From: Erysipelotrichaceae bacterium
GTDB lineage: Bacteria; Bacillota_I; Bacilli_A; Erysipelotrichales; Erysipelotrichaceae
NCBI GenBank assembly: GCA_031272515.1
Contig: JAISTR010000036.1
Span: 30,553 to 94,552, forward strand
Direction: 5' to 3'
DNA length: 64,000 nt
Position numbers and translations under genes: made by a program. The notes below the pieces were generated by a model, which was not told where the DNA came from, made no database searches, and saw only the letters and a list, made by a program, of their open reading frames with translations. Positions 16,433-24,031 of this stretch are shown in pieces (position 1 is the first letter of the stretch; every line of letters starts with the position of its first letter).

Positions 16433-16586
16433 GCCCAAAGGTAATATTAATTTCCAACACAACGCTATATTGGAATCCGGATGTTGTTCCATGGTGTCGA
16501 ATGCCTGAAAAGGAATCCTGAAATGGAGCACAGGATACCGCCCTGTATTAACAAGGGGATCAAAGCAACTTTTGGGCCTTTTTTTT
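16433..16586 (+). ncRNA. Candidate structured small RNA, 6S-like in outline
   Basis: From the expected start, GCCCAAAGGT (16433-16442) pairs over ten positions (one G-T) with ACTTTTGGGC (16568-16577), which is followed by eight T. The 5' and 3' ends of a ~150-nt transcript would therefore close one long stem ending in an intrinsic terminator. Inside are TTCCAA/TTGGAA and ACAGG/CCTGT hairpins and a TCCAT/ATGGA helix. No open reading frame with a ribosome site lies within. A closed rod-like RNA near aspS recalls the 6S RNA of Firmicutes, but no conserved 6S box was identified, so the identity is inference. SRP RNA, tmRNA and RNase P signatures are absent. Confidence 0.55.
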
Positions 16587-16637
16587 ATCTCAAGATGGTT
16601 CAATCATGATACAATAGCTTCAGTAAGGAGTGATTGT

Positions 16638-16850
16638 ATGAACAACTTCTTGGCGAATCTGGTATATTTGATCGCCGGTGGCCTGATCGGGGCTGTCATC
16701 AGCTTCTTTGTGACCCGCAAGATGTTCGAAAAACAACTGAAGGAACATCCGCCGATTGATGAAAAAACCATTAGGGCAATGTACTTGTCCATGGGTCGCA
16801 AACCAACGGAGAAAGACATTCGCAAGATCATGAAGTCGCTGGGTCAATAA
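16638..16850 (+). CDS. YneF/UPF0154 family small membrane protein
   Basis: A 70-residue protein with one N-terminal membrane segment (LVYLIAGGLIGAVISFFVT, about 8-26) and a short cytoplasmic tail containing HPPIDEKTIRAMYLSMGRKP, the typical NPPI...MGxKPS signature of UPF0154 (B. subtilis YneF). The start at 16638 follows AAGGAG and gives a normal family length; an upstream in-frame extension would run into the terminator of the small RNA. An extended -10 (TGATACAAT, 16608-16615) just upstream suggests its own promoter. The family function is unknown. Confidence 0.88.
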   Translation: MNNFLANLVYLIAGGLIGAVISFFVTRKMFEKQLKEHPPIDEKTIRAMYLSMGRKPTEKDIRKIMKSLGQ

Positions 16851-16879
16851 CGGCGACTTGTTTTTCAGGGGAAAAGGGA

Positions 16880-17833
16880 ATGAGCGCTAACATTCGAATC
16901 GCGATTTTGGGACCGGGAAAAATTGCCCACCGTTTTGTCAAGGGCTTAAAGGCCTGCACCAATGCCCGACTGGTTGCTGTTTGCGGACGCGATCAGGACA
17001 AGACCGCAGCGTTTGCCCGCCAGTATGGGGTAGAACGGGTTTTAGTCGGATATGAAACCCTCTATCAACAAAAAGATATCGATGCCGTATATATTGCGAC
17101 ACCGCCTTTTTTACATTATCAGCAGGTGATGGACTGTTTGAATACCGGCTTTCATGTCATCTGTGAAAAGCCCTTTCTGCTAAATGAACTGCAAATCAAA
17201 AAGGCGTTTGCCCTGGCATATAAAAAACAATTGACCTTAATGGAGGCGATGAAGTCAGTCTTTCTGCCAGCTACATTAACCGCCAAAGCCTGGATCAAGG
17301 AAGGGCGGATTGGGGAGCTGCGCTTGATTGAAGCCTCCTACAGCTATAAAAGCCCATATGAACACAGCCATTGGGTCTTTGACAAGAGCAAGGGCGGGGG
17401 CGGCATGTTTGATGTCGGGGTCTATGCGATGGCCTATGCCAATACCCTGGTCAACAGTCCCCTGGCAGAGATCAAGCACCTCTCTTTTTTGAATGAACTG
17501 GGCAGTGATGACTTCTCCCAGTTTCTGGTACGCTATCAGGGCGGGGTGATCGCCAGCTTAAGAGGCGGAATTGGCTTAACGACCGAAAACAAGGCGATGG
17601 TCTATGGGACCAAGGGCTACCTGGAGGTACCGGATTACTGGAAGGCCAATACCTTTCGCTTATTCGACAACAACAAAACCCTGGTGGAGCAGTGGCAGAT
17701 TGACCAGCCCACCGAGTTCAAATATCAGATTCAGGCCTTTGTGGATGCCATCAACCGGAAACAGACGGAAGTCTATCCGATGGATCAGGCAGCCTCCCTG
17801 CAGCTGATGCAGTGCTTAAGCGAGGTGGGATGA
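16880..17833 (+). CDS. Gfo/Idh/MocA family oxidoreductase
   Basis: A 317-residue NAD(P)-dependent sugar-type dehydrogenase. The N-terminal Rossmann motif is AILGPGKIAHRF, followed by AVYIATPPFLHY (near 73) and CEKPF (near 95), the EKP signature with the cofactor-positioning Lys. The C-terminal alpha/beta domain contains GGGGMFDVGVYAMAYAN near 174, where the catalytic Asp/Tyr/His region lies. It resembles dehydrogenases of small sugars and trans-dihydrodiol type. ATG 16880 follows AAAAGGGAA. Its stop codon overlaps the next gene (ATGA), so it heads a coupled three-gene unit. The substrate cannot be read from sequence. Confidence 0.88.
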   Translation: MSANIRIAILGPGKIAHRFVKGLKACTNARLVAVCGRDQDKTAAFARQYGVERVLVGYETLYQQKDIDAVYIATPPFLHYQQVMDCLNTGFHVICEKPFLLNELQIKKAFALAYKKQLTLMEAMKSVFLPATLTAKAWIKEGRIGELRLIEASYSYKSPYEHSHWVFDKSKGGGGMFDVGVYAMAYANTLVNSPLAEIKHLSFLNELGSDDFSQFLVRYQGGVIASLRGGIGLTTENKAMVYGTKGYLEVPDYWKANTFRLFDNNKTLVEQWQIDQPTEFKYQIQAFVDAINRKQTEVYPMDQAASLQLMQCLSEVG

Positions 17834-18594
17834 TGGCCAGGCGCATCGGCATGATCGACATCGTCAAGCTCAACCAGCGCAAGCTGAAGTTCTATGAGCA
17901 GCTTCTGGGGCACCGGGAACAAAAAATCTTTTCCAAAGAGGAACTCCTGGCTTTTCAGTCGGCCAGTCCCAACCTGATTGAGGAGGCGATGGGGGACGGT
18001 TTTCTGTCCCTTCGGGCCAATTCCTACCGGCTGACGGACAAGGGTACCCATGACATCAATGTGATCCTGCGGGAAATCCTATTCAAGGGCAGCGAGATCG
18101 GCTTTATCATCCGCCGCAGCCCTGACCGCATCCTTCTGCCTTTATCGTCCTTCTATGACCACCATCTTCTGGCGGAGATGCAAAATGAGGGCTGGCGCAA
18201 GATTGACGGCGGCCTGATTAAATCCACCAACAATTTTTTGTTGGATTTAAGCGAGGAAATCTTCCGTTTCCGGCCTTTCTTCAAGCTGATCAATGACTCC
18301 GCCCAGGGTCTGTTTAAAAAATATGGAAACCAGGCCAAGCCGCAATTGCAGCTGACCATTAGGACCTATCTGGACATCCAGCCGCATAAACTGCAGCAGG
18401 AGCGCTTTATGTGCCTTTTGGTACGCAAGATCGAGAACACCTTCTATCTCTTGGTGGGAGGCAGGGAAGAGGCTTTTGATGCCAAACTCAAGGAGCTGCG
18501 CTTGGTCGGGGAGGACCACTGGTACTGCTCCATCGGCTTTTCCTCGATCAAGGACCTGCAATCCTGCCTTTATATGGTACTCAAGGGCTTTTAA
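17830..18594 (+). CDS. Conserved hypothetical protein, 254 aa
   Basis: I do not recognise this protein. It is soluble, basic and mixed alpha/beta, with no signal peptide. An N-terminal stretch (MARRIGMIDIVKLNQRKLKF) is followed by YRLTDKGTHDINVILREIL in part near 63-80, which reads like a winged-helix segment, and a C-terminal half with alternating beta strands (ERFMCLLVRKIENTFYLLVG in part, near 190). ATG 17830 overlaps the stop of the upstream oxidoreductase (ATGA) and GAGGTGGG provides the ribosome site; ATG 17833 is equally possible. It ends in TAATG, coupling it to the GNAT gene. Co-translation suggests a shared role, not yet defined. Confidence 0.7.
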   Translation: MMARRIGMIDIVKLNQRKLKFYEQLLGHREQKIFSKEELLAFQSASPNLIEEAMGDGFLSLRANSYRLTDKGTHDINVILREILFKGSEIGFIIRRSPDRILLPLSSFYDHHLLAEMQNEGWRKIDGGLIKSTNNFLLDLSEEIFRFRPFFKLINDSAQGLFKKYGNQAKPQLQLTIRTYLDIQPHKLQQERFMCLLVRKIENTFYLLVGGREEAFDAKLKELRLVGEDHWYCSIGFSSIKDLQSCLYMVLKGF

Positions 18595-19685
18595 TGGCCA
18601 GTATTCTGACCAAGGACCTGCTGCTTCGCCCCTGGCAGCCGACCGACCTGATGGCACTCTATGAATTGGGCAAAGATACATACACGGCGATGGAAGCCGG
18701 CTGGCAGCCCCTGAAGTCGCCGTTTCAAGCCCAGAATTTATTGAAGTACTTTTTGAAGCACGCCAGTGAGTGGGCGATTGTTTTAAGGACGAACCAACAG
18801 GTCATCGGCACCATCGGTTTACATACCGATGTGCGCTCATCCAAAAAGCAGGCCAGTGAAGTCGGCTATGTGCTGCTGGCCAGCGAGCGCAAAAAAGGCT
18901 ACATGACCCAGGCCTTGAAGGCCCTGATCCAGCATGCCTTTGTGGCGATGGATCTGGAGCTTTTAACCGCTTCGCACTTTCCGGAAAACCTGAATTCCGC
19001 CAAACTTTTGTTAAACTGCGGCTTTCACTTTACCTCCTATCGCCAAAACGCCTTCCTGCGCTTTGACGGGGCTTTACTGCCGCTTGTCAACTATGGCTTG
19101 ACCCGAAGTGAGTTTCTGCTTAACAAGCAGGAAGAGAAGGGCCAGAAGGCAAATGACAAGGGCTTTTTGTATACGGAGCGTTTGTTGATCCGGCCCTGGC
19201 GCTATCGCGATGCCCCGGATCTGTTTGCCTATGCAACCGATCCCGGGACCGGCCCCAAGGCCGGCTGGAAGCCCCATGCCCACATCGGGGAGAGCCTGGG
19301 GGTCATCAACCAGTTTCTGGTTTCGGAGTTTGAGCGGGCGATTGTCCTCGATGGTACCGTCATCGGCTCAATCGGTTTCCACAGCTTTGAAAATGACACC
19401 ACCATCGACAGCCGCGATCTGGGCTATGTGCTCTCAAAAGACTACCGCGGCCATGGCTACGCCAGGGAGGCAGTGCGCCGGGTCATCCGCTATGGCTTTG
19501 AAACGATGGGACTAAAGTACATCACCGCCGGCTACTTTCCCGGAAACCTCGCCAGCAAGCGGGTGATGGAAGCGGTGGGGATGCACTATTTCCGTTTCCG
19601 CCCGGCTTTGGTGACCCGTTATGACGGGGTGGCAATGGATGTCAATGAATACCGGATTGATTCACTGGCAGAACTGAAGGAATAA
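18594..19685 (+). CDS. Tandem GNAT-domain acetyltransferase (two RimJ/RimL-type domains fused)
   Basis: A 363-residue protein made of two Acetyltransf_3-type domains, about 1-175 and 185-363. Each begins with a similar strand-helix (LLLRPWQPTDL and LLIRPWRYRDA). The second domain keeps the acetyl-CoA loop RGHGYAREAV (Q/RxxGxG/A), GYVLSKDYRG and the NLASKRVMEAVGM motif. The first has RKKGYMTQAL, where the last glycine/alanine of the loop is Met, and NSAKLLLNCGFH. The first may be weakened or structural. RimJ/L relatives acetylate protein N-termini or small amines. Its ATG overlaps the preceding stop (TAATG) and it ends the coupled unit at a terminator. Confidence 0.85.
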   Translation: MASILTKDLLLRPWQPTDLMALYELGKDTYTAMEAGWQPLKSPFQAQNLLKYFLKHASEWAIVLRTNQQVIGTIGLHTDVRSSKKQASEVGYVLLASERKKGYMTQALKALIQHAFVAMDLELLTASHFPENLNSAKLLLNCGFHFTSYRQNAFLRFDGALLPLVNYGLTRSEFLLNKQEEKGQKANDKGFLYTERLLIRPWRYRDAPDLFAYATDPGTGPKAGWKPHAHIGESLGVINQFLVSEFERAIVLDGTVIGSIGFHSFENDTTIDSRDLGYVLSKDYRGHGYAREAVRRVIRYGFETMGLKYITAGYFPGNLASKRVMEAVGMHYFRFRPALVTRYDGVAMDVNEYRIDSLAELKE

Positions 19686-19711
19686 AAAAAGAGCAGGCTG
19701 CTCTTTTTTGG
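19684..19711. terminator. Bidirectional terminator
   Basis: AAAAAGAGCA, GGC, TGCTCTTTTTT. It is symmetrical with A and T runs and serves the GNAT gene and the convergent 19731-20195 gene. Confidence 0.85.
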
Positions 19712-19730
19712 TTTTCAGTTCAATCGTTCC

Positions 19731-20195
19731 TTAGAGAATGATGCTATTGTACTTTTCGCTGTTGTACCATCGGCGCTTCGCGTTGTCGATGCGCCAAATA
19801 CCGCCTTTGCGCACAAAGACAAACAGGTATTCCGCCGCAAATTTGTTCGCGGTTTTGAAATACACTTCAGCGCGGCTTTTGTTTTTGATTTCTGCAGAGG
19901 ATTCTATGGCTTGTTCAATGCCGTCAAACTTGGACGGAAAGCCAAAATTAAACCCGCTGTAGACACGCTCTTTGTCTGTGCAGTGGTTTGCCAACAAGTG
20001 GGCATTGCTGGTATTAAACTCACGCAGCCATTTTTCGCCGTTTGCGCGGTTTTCGCTTTGCCACTTATTATAGGCATCACTTTCTGCGCGGTTTCGCAGG
20101 CTGGCATATTCCAGGGCAAAGGCAATCAGGTAAGCCTTCAATTCATCCTCAAAGCCAAACACTGCCCGGTTGGTGTCAATCTTCCCCTGATCCAT
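19731..20195 (-). CDS. NTF2-fold-like protein, resembles polymorphic-toxin immunity proteins
   Basis: A 154-residue soluble protein. It starts MDQGKIDTNRAV, has an acidic helical N-terminal half, and ends with beta strands LFVFVRKGGIWRIDNAKRRW. The pattern of a long N-terminal helix followed by a twisted sheet ending in KxGxWRIDxxxRR is shared with NTF2-fold immunity proteins of polymorphic toxin systems; this is recognition by pattern, not a search. ATG 20195 follows GAGGGATTGGG. No toxin gene (Rhs, LXG, YD-repeat) lies beside it, so if it is an immunity gene it is an orphan. The neighbouring minus-strand gene at 20277-20897 is 81 bases upstream. Confidence 0.6.
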   Translation of the reverse strand: MDQGKIDTNRAVFGFEDELKAYLIAFALEYASLRNRAESDAYNKWQSENRANGEKWLREFNTSNAHLLANHCTDKERVYSGFNFGFPSKFDGIEQAIESSAEIKNKSRAEVYFKTANKFAAEYLFVFVRKGGIWRIDNAKRRWYNSEKYNSIIL

Positions 20196-20276
20196 CCCAA
20201 TCCCTCATTCTTTCCAATCTATTTTGAAAACTTCCTGTCTTTTTTGATTTCAAGCTTCCAAGCGGTAATCCCGTTT

Positions 20277-20897
20277 CTATTCTTGTCCAACGATGAATTC
20301 CTTGCCATAGGGCAAATCCGCGATAAAATCGCAATAGGTATGCCACTCATCGAGCTTGTGGTCTTTTCTGGCGTGGTATTGGTTACGCAGGGTCTCATAG
20401 GACAGGGTGACGGTGCGCAGCTGGTTGTAGCTGGTGGGTAATAACTGAATCAAATCCCACCAATCCTGCTTGTCCTTATTTTCATTGTAGGTTAGCCGCA
20501 CCTTCTCGAGATAGAGGATGGTCCGGCCCAGTACCTCGACCCCTTCCTCGCTTAAGTGCTCATGGGAGAAGTCCTCCAGGGTGAAGGCCTTGGAGTGAAT
20601 CTTATGCATGGTGCTGGCGGAATTGGCGGTGGTGGCAACCTTGTAGGTATCAAATTCCTTCCACCAGTACAGCGGCGCATCGATGTCCATGCACACAAAG
20701 ATCTGGCGCAGAAACTTGCGGTGGTCGCTGCCGGCCTTGCATAAGGCCAAAGCCAGCTTGCGGTCGTTGTCCCCCAGGATGAAATTTCCGCTTTCATCAG
20801 TACTGGAATCCATCCGTCCCCAGCTGTTCATGGGGTTGCGGGCACCGCGCAGGGCATTTTCGAAGTTGTAGACGTCAGAATGACGTATTTTCAGCAT
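20277..20897 (-). CDS. Conserved hypothetical protein, 206 aa
   Basis: I do not recognise this protein with certainty. It is soluble and rich in Trp, Asp and His, with conserved-looking blocks: LRGARNPMNSWGRMDS near 16, HRKFLRQIFVCMDIDAPLYWW in part near 58, EFDTYKVATTANSASTMHKI near 81, and WDLIQLLPTSYNQ near 145. The arrangement PLYWWKEFDT followed by NSASTMH is faintly reminiscent of the flavin-dependent thymidylate synthase (ThyX) fold, but the RHRx7S signature is absent, so no enzyme function is claimed. Start ATG 20897, seven bases after the plsY stop on the same strand, so it may be co-transcribed with plsY. Confidence 0.7.
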   Translation of the reverse strand: MLKIRHSDVYNFENALRGARNPMNSWGRMDSSTDESGNFILGDNDRKLALALCKAGSDHRKFLRQIFVCMDIDAPLYWWKEFDTYKVATTANSASTMHKIHSKAFTLEDFSHEHLSEEGVEVLGRTILYLEKVRLTYNENKDKQDWWDLIQLLPTSYNQLRTVTLSYETLRNQYHARKDHKLDEWHTYCDFIADLPYGKEFIVGQE

Positions 20898-20903
20898 ACC
20901 TGA

Positions 20904-21518
20904 TTACTCCTTTTTCTTTCTATCCAGCCAGGTAATCTTGCGCTCCGTGCCCCCCAGAATGCGCGAGATATTGCCATGGTGGCGCAGGATGACCAGTAAA
21001 ACCATGGCACAAAGACAAATCTGTACATGAATATCGCCTTGCAGAAAAGACAGCACGGCGGCCAGCGCCAGGGAAACCATGGCCGCCAGCGAGACCATTT
21101 TAAACAGGACCAAGAGAATAAGGAAGACCGCAAGCGGAATGACAAACAGCAATACAAAGTGCGGGGTCAGAAAAATCGACACCCCCAAGAGATAGCCGAA
21201 GGTGGTGGCGACGCCCTTGCCGCCCTTGAATTTGGCGAAAATCGGGAAACAGTGGCCCAAAACACAGGCCAAGCCGGAATAGGCGGCGATGATCGGGTCA
21301 AACAGGGAAATCCCCCAGACCACAAAAAAAGCCTTGAGCGCATCCAGAACGATGACGCTGATCCCGGCCCGCTTGCCCAGTACCCGGCCGGCATTGGAGC
21401 CGCCGAGGTTGTGGGAGCCATGCTCACGCACATCCGTATGATAGAACACCTTGCCGATGACCAAAGCCCAGGGCACCGAGCCAAACAGATACGATATCAG
21501 CATGTACAGTATGACCAC
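20904..21518 (-). CDS. plsY: Glycerol-3-phosphate acyltransferase (acyl-phosphate dependent)
   Basis: Integral membrane enzyme that moves an acyl group from acyl-phosphate to glycerol-3-phosphate, giving lysophosphatidate in the PlsX/PlsY pathway. About five membrane segments are visible. The three PlsY motifs are SYLFGSVPWALVIGK (motif 1) with HGSHNLGGSNAGRVLGKRAG (family GSGNIGATN), GHCFPIFAKFKGGKGVATT in part (motif 2) and the C-terminal LRHHGNISRILGGTERK (motif 3). GTG at 21518 is preferred because GAGGTG lies eight bases upstream; GTG at 21527 is the alternative and lacks a ribosome site. It is divergent from ruvA. Confidence 0.92.
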   Translation of the reverse strand: MVILYMLISYLFGSVPWALVIGKVFYHTDVREHGSHNLGGSNAGRVLGKRAGISVIVLDALKAFFVVWGISLFDPIIAAYSGLACVLGHCFPIFAKFKGGKGVATTFGYLLGVSIFLTPHFVLLFVIPLAVFLILLVLFKMVSLAAMVSLALAAVLSFLQGDIHVQICLCAMVLLVILRHHGNISRILGGTERKITWLDRKKKE

Positions 21519-21530
21519 AGGTTTCACCTC

Positions 21531-21562
21531 AGCACTATTTTAGCACAGCATAGTGCTATAAT
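21531..21562. promoter_or_regulatory. ruvA extended -10 promoter within overlapping inverted repeats
   Basis: TGC plus perfect TATAAT (21554-21562) forms the ruvA promoter. It overlaps AGCACTAT (21531-21538) / ATAGTGCT (21550-21557), and TAGCAC (21541-21546) / GTGCTA (21553-21558). Both repeats share the same right arm. No LexA (CGAAC...GTTCG) box is seen. Confidence 0.45.
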
Positions 21563-21584
21563 TTAAAAAACAGGAGAGAAAACC

Positions 21585-22163
21585 ATGTACGCTTTCATCA
21601 AAGGAATTGTTGCCGGCAAAAATGCGGACAGCGTCGTCATAGAAAACAACGGCATCGGCTATCAGATTGCCTATCCCAAGCCGGAAAGGCTCAGCATAGG
21701 GGAGGAAGTGCTGATTTATACCTACCTGGTTGTGCGGGAGGAAGAGTTTTCCCTGTATGGCTTTGGCAATCAAAAAGAGAAAGAATTGTTCTTGAATTTA
21801 ATTTCGGTGAAGGGAGTCGGGGCAAAAACTGCTATGTTAATATTAGGGGCTGCCAGAACCGAAGAGCTCTACACCGCCATCTCCCTGGGCAATCTGACCT
21901 ATCTCAAAGGTCTGCCGGGCATCGGGGCCAAGACCGCCAGCCAGATCTTATTGGATTTAAAAGGCAAACTGGTTCAGGAAGAGAGTGCACCTTCTGCCAA
22001 TCCTTTATTGAATGATGCCACCAGCGCCTTAAGGGCGATGGGGTTTAAGGCGAGCGAACTGCAGGCGATTGCCAAGGACCTTCAGGCTTCCAATGAAAAG
22101 AGTGTAGACGGATTAGTGAAACTGGGCTTGCGGCTGATGCAGCGCCGTAAAGGTGGATTATGA
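21585..22163 (+). CDS. ruvA: Holliday junction branch migration protein RuvA
   Basis: RuvA tetramers bind Holliday junctions and load the RuvB motor. The 192-residue protein has the N-terminal OB fold ([20 protein letters not shown]), two helix-hairpin-helix motifs ([15 protein letters not shown] near 74 and [20 protein letters not shown] near 109) and the small C-terminal RuvB-binding domain ([14 protein letters not shown]). ATG 21585 follows CAGGAGAG. The stop overlaps ruvB (ATGA), as usual for this pair. Confidence 0.96.
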   Translation: MYAFIKGIVAGKNADSVVIENNGIGYQIAYPKPERLSIGEEVLIYTYLVVREEEFSLYGFGNQKEKELFLNLISVKGVGAKTAMLILGAARTEELYTAISLGNLTYLKGLPGIGAKTASQILLDLKGKLVQEESAPSANPLLNDATSALRAMGFKASELQAIAKDLQASNEKSVDGLVKLGLRLMQRRKGGL

Positions 22164-23179
22164 GTGAAAGAATCGTCAGTCAGGAATTAATGAAGAGCGA
22201 GGATGAATCCTCGCTGCGTCCCGCATCTCTGGATGAGTATGTCGGACAGCAGGGTCTCAAGGACAACTTCCGGATTTTTATCCAGGCGGCCAAAAGCCGC
22301 AGTGAGACCCTGGATCACGTGCTGTTATACGGGCCTCCCGGTTTGGGGAAAACCACCTTGGCTTATATTCTGGCCAATGAGATGGGATCCCAGATTCGGG
22401 TGACCTCCGGCCCTTCGATTGAGCGGACCGGGGATTTGGCCGCGATTTTATCGTCGCTGGAAGCGGGGGACCTGTTATTTATCGATGAGATCCACCGCCT
22501 GCCCAAGGCGGTGGAGGAAGTGCTCTATCCGGCGATGGAGGATTTCTGCATCGACATCGTGATGGGCGCGCAGGCTTCCGTGCGCTCCATACGCATCGAC
22601 CTGCCACCCTTTACCCTGGTCGGGGCGACAACCCGGGCCGGGGATTTGACCTCGCCTTTGCGCGACCGCTTTGGCATCGTCAACAAGCTGGAGTACTACA
22701 GCCAGGACGAGTTGGCGCAGATCATCCGGCGGACCTCCCGGGTACTGGATTCCCCCATTGAGGAGGAGGCAGTGCAGGAGCTGGCAAAGCGCAGCCGCGG
22801 CACACCCCGGATTGCCAACCGCCTGTTTCGCCGGGTCCGGGACTTTGCGCAGGTGCTAAATGACGGTCAAATCGACCAAAAGATTGCCGGCGAAGCTTTG
22901 GACCGCTTGCACATCGATGCCTTGGGGCTGGATGATGTGGACCTGCGCTATCTCAAAGGCATTATCGAGCGCTTCAAGGGCGGTCCGGTGGGGCTGGAGG
23001 CGATTGCTTCCTCAATCTCGGAGGAACCGATGACGCTGGAGGATGTCTATGAACCTTATTTGCTTCAAATCGGGTTTATCAACCGGACACCTCGGGGCAG
23101 GGTGGTGACCCCAAAGGCTTATGAGCACTTGAAAATCAGCTATATGAATGATTTGTTTACCCAGGATACCGGGATTTAA
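22160..23179 (+). CDS. ruvB: Holliday junction branch migration ATPase RuvB
   Basis: Hexameric AAA+ motor of the RuvAB complex. At 339 residues it has [11 protein letters not shown], Walker [10 protein letters not shown] near 59, Walker B FIDEIHRL near 107, sensor 1 [18 protein letters not shown] (with the arginine finger near 170) and a C-terminal winged helix ending in [17 protein letters not shown]. Start overlaps ruvA by four bases. It converges on the HAD gene with overlapping stop codons, and no terminator is seen between them. Confidence 0.97.
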   Translation: MSERIVSQELMKSEDESSLRPASLDEYVGQQGLKDNFRIFIQAAKSRSETLDHVLLYGPPGLGKTTLAYILANEMGSQIRVTSGPSIERTGDLAAILSSLEAGDLLFIDEIHRLPKAVEEVLYPAMEDFCIDIVMGAQASVRSIRIDLPPFTLVGATTRAGDLTSPLRDRFGIVNKLEYYSQDELAQIIRRTSRVLDSPIEEEAVQELAKRSRGTPRIANRLFRRVRDFAQVLNDGQIDQKIAGEALDRLHIDALGLDDVDLRYLKGIIERFKGGPVGLEAIASSISEEPMTLEDVYEPYLLQIGFINRTPRGRVVTPKAYEHLKISYMNDLFTQDTGI

Positions 23180-23829
23180 AAAAGCAGCTTGGCCAAGTCT
23201 TCCGGCTGATAGAGCAGATAGTCGGCATTTGACCTAAAGAAGTCCAGAATCGTTTGGCTTTGTGGGATATAGCAGTTGGCCGCAAAGGGGACTTTGGCCG
23301 CTTTGGCCATTTTGTATCCGGCAAAACCGTCATCCACAACCAGACACTCCTCTGGCGCCAAAGAAAAGCGCAAAAGGATTTCGTCAACGGCAAAGGATGA
23401 TGGTTTTCTTTTGTCCTTTGGCAGTTCCCAGCCATAGATGGCCTGCGGCAGAAAGTCGAAGTGATGGCGGTAATCGCGCTCAATGGTGTCTCTATAGGAA
23501 AGGGAAACCACACAGAGGATGCCGCCTTTATTCACAAAGCGGGTCAGTATCTCTTTTAGTCCGCATAAAAGCTCGGGGATATGGGTGCTGGTCCACTTGC
23601 GCCAGATTTCCAGCTCCAATTGTAATTCTTTTGGTGTGAAATGAAAGATGTCTTCGCACATGGCCAGAAAACCAGGCTGGAAATTATATGCCATGAACTC
23701 TTCGAAGGACAACTCCAACCCCGGTCGAAGGATGCTTAGCGTTTCCAGAAAAGCCGGATAGTGAATTTCTTTGGAACTGTTGACCAGCGTATCATCGTGA
23801 TCGAGGATCAGGCAGCGGACTTTGTTCAT
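23176..23829 (-). CDS. HAD-superfamily phosphatase
   Basis: A 217-residue hydrolase of the haloacid dehalogenase superfamily. Motif I is [12 protein letters not shown] (nucleophile Asp and acid/base Asp), motif II is CVVSLSYRD, a lysine follows in KRKPSSF, and motif IV is [21 protein letters not shown] helical cap sits between motifs I and II, as in phosphoglycolate phosphatase and beta-phosphoglucomutase relatives. The start MNKVRC at 23829 gives a normal N-terminus, but no ribosome site precedes it and a -10 box ends seven bases upstream, so the mRNA may be leaderless. A 30-residue longer frame with a hydrophobic stretch exists but looks unlike the family. Confidence 0.82.
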   Translation of the reverse strand: MNKVRCLILDHDDTLVNSSKEIHYPAFLETLSILRPGLELSFEEFMAYNFQPGFLAMCEDIFHFTPKELQLELEIWRKWTSTHIPELLCGLKEILTRFVNKGGILCVVSLSYRDTIERDYRHHFDFLPQAIYGWELPKDKRKPSSFAVDEILLRFSLAPEECLVVDDGFAGYKMAKAAKVPFAANCYIPQSQTILDFFRSNADYLLYQPEDLAKLLF

Positions 23830-23836
23830 GAAGATT

Positions 23837-23864
23837 ATTATAAGGGAAAGAGGAACAATGTGAA
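23837..23864 (-). promoter_or_regulatory. Promoter of the HAD gene
   Basis: Minus strand TTCACA (23864-23859), 16 bases, perfect TATAAT (23842-23837). The predicted transcription start is at or within a base or two of the ATG at 23829. Confidence 0.6.
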
Positions 23865-23888
23865 AGAACCATGGCATAAAGCGTAAAT

Positions 23889-23962
23889 AAAACCGGGAAA
23901 GCCGCAGGGGCAGTTCCATGCTGAAAGGCGCGTAAAAAGCGCAGCCAAACCCCGGTTTTTTT
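23889..23962 (+). terminator. Orphan structured element ending in an intrinsic terminator
   Basis: AAAACCGGG (23889-23897) pairs with CCCGGTTTT (23951-23959) and a seven-T run covers 23956-23962. The 50-base interior contains GGCGC/GCGC-type inner pairing (GCGC, loop GTAAAAA, GCGC). No plus-strand gene ends nearby: ruvB stops 710 bases upstream, antisense to the HAD gene. It may stop antisense read-through or be the 3' part of a small RNA. Confidence 0.5.
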
Positions 23963-23998
23963 GATTTTTCAAGAAAAACGCGGAAATCCTGCTTTTTC

Positions 23999-24007
23999 TG
24001 CTATAAT
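23999..24007 (+). promoter_or_regulatory. Extended -10 promoter of murG
   Basis: TGC followed by TATAAT (24002-24007), 24 bases before the murG ATG, with AGGGGTGAG as ribosome site. No clear -35. Confidence 0.55.
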
Positions 24008-24031
24008 TGGATAGCGAAAAGGGGTGAGTCT

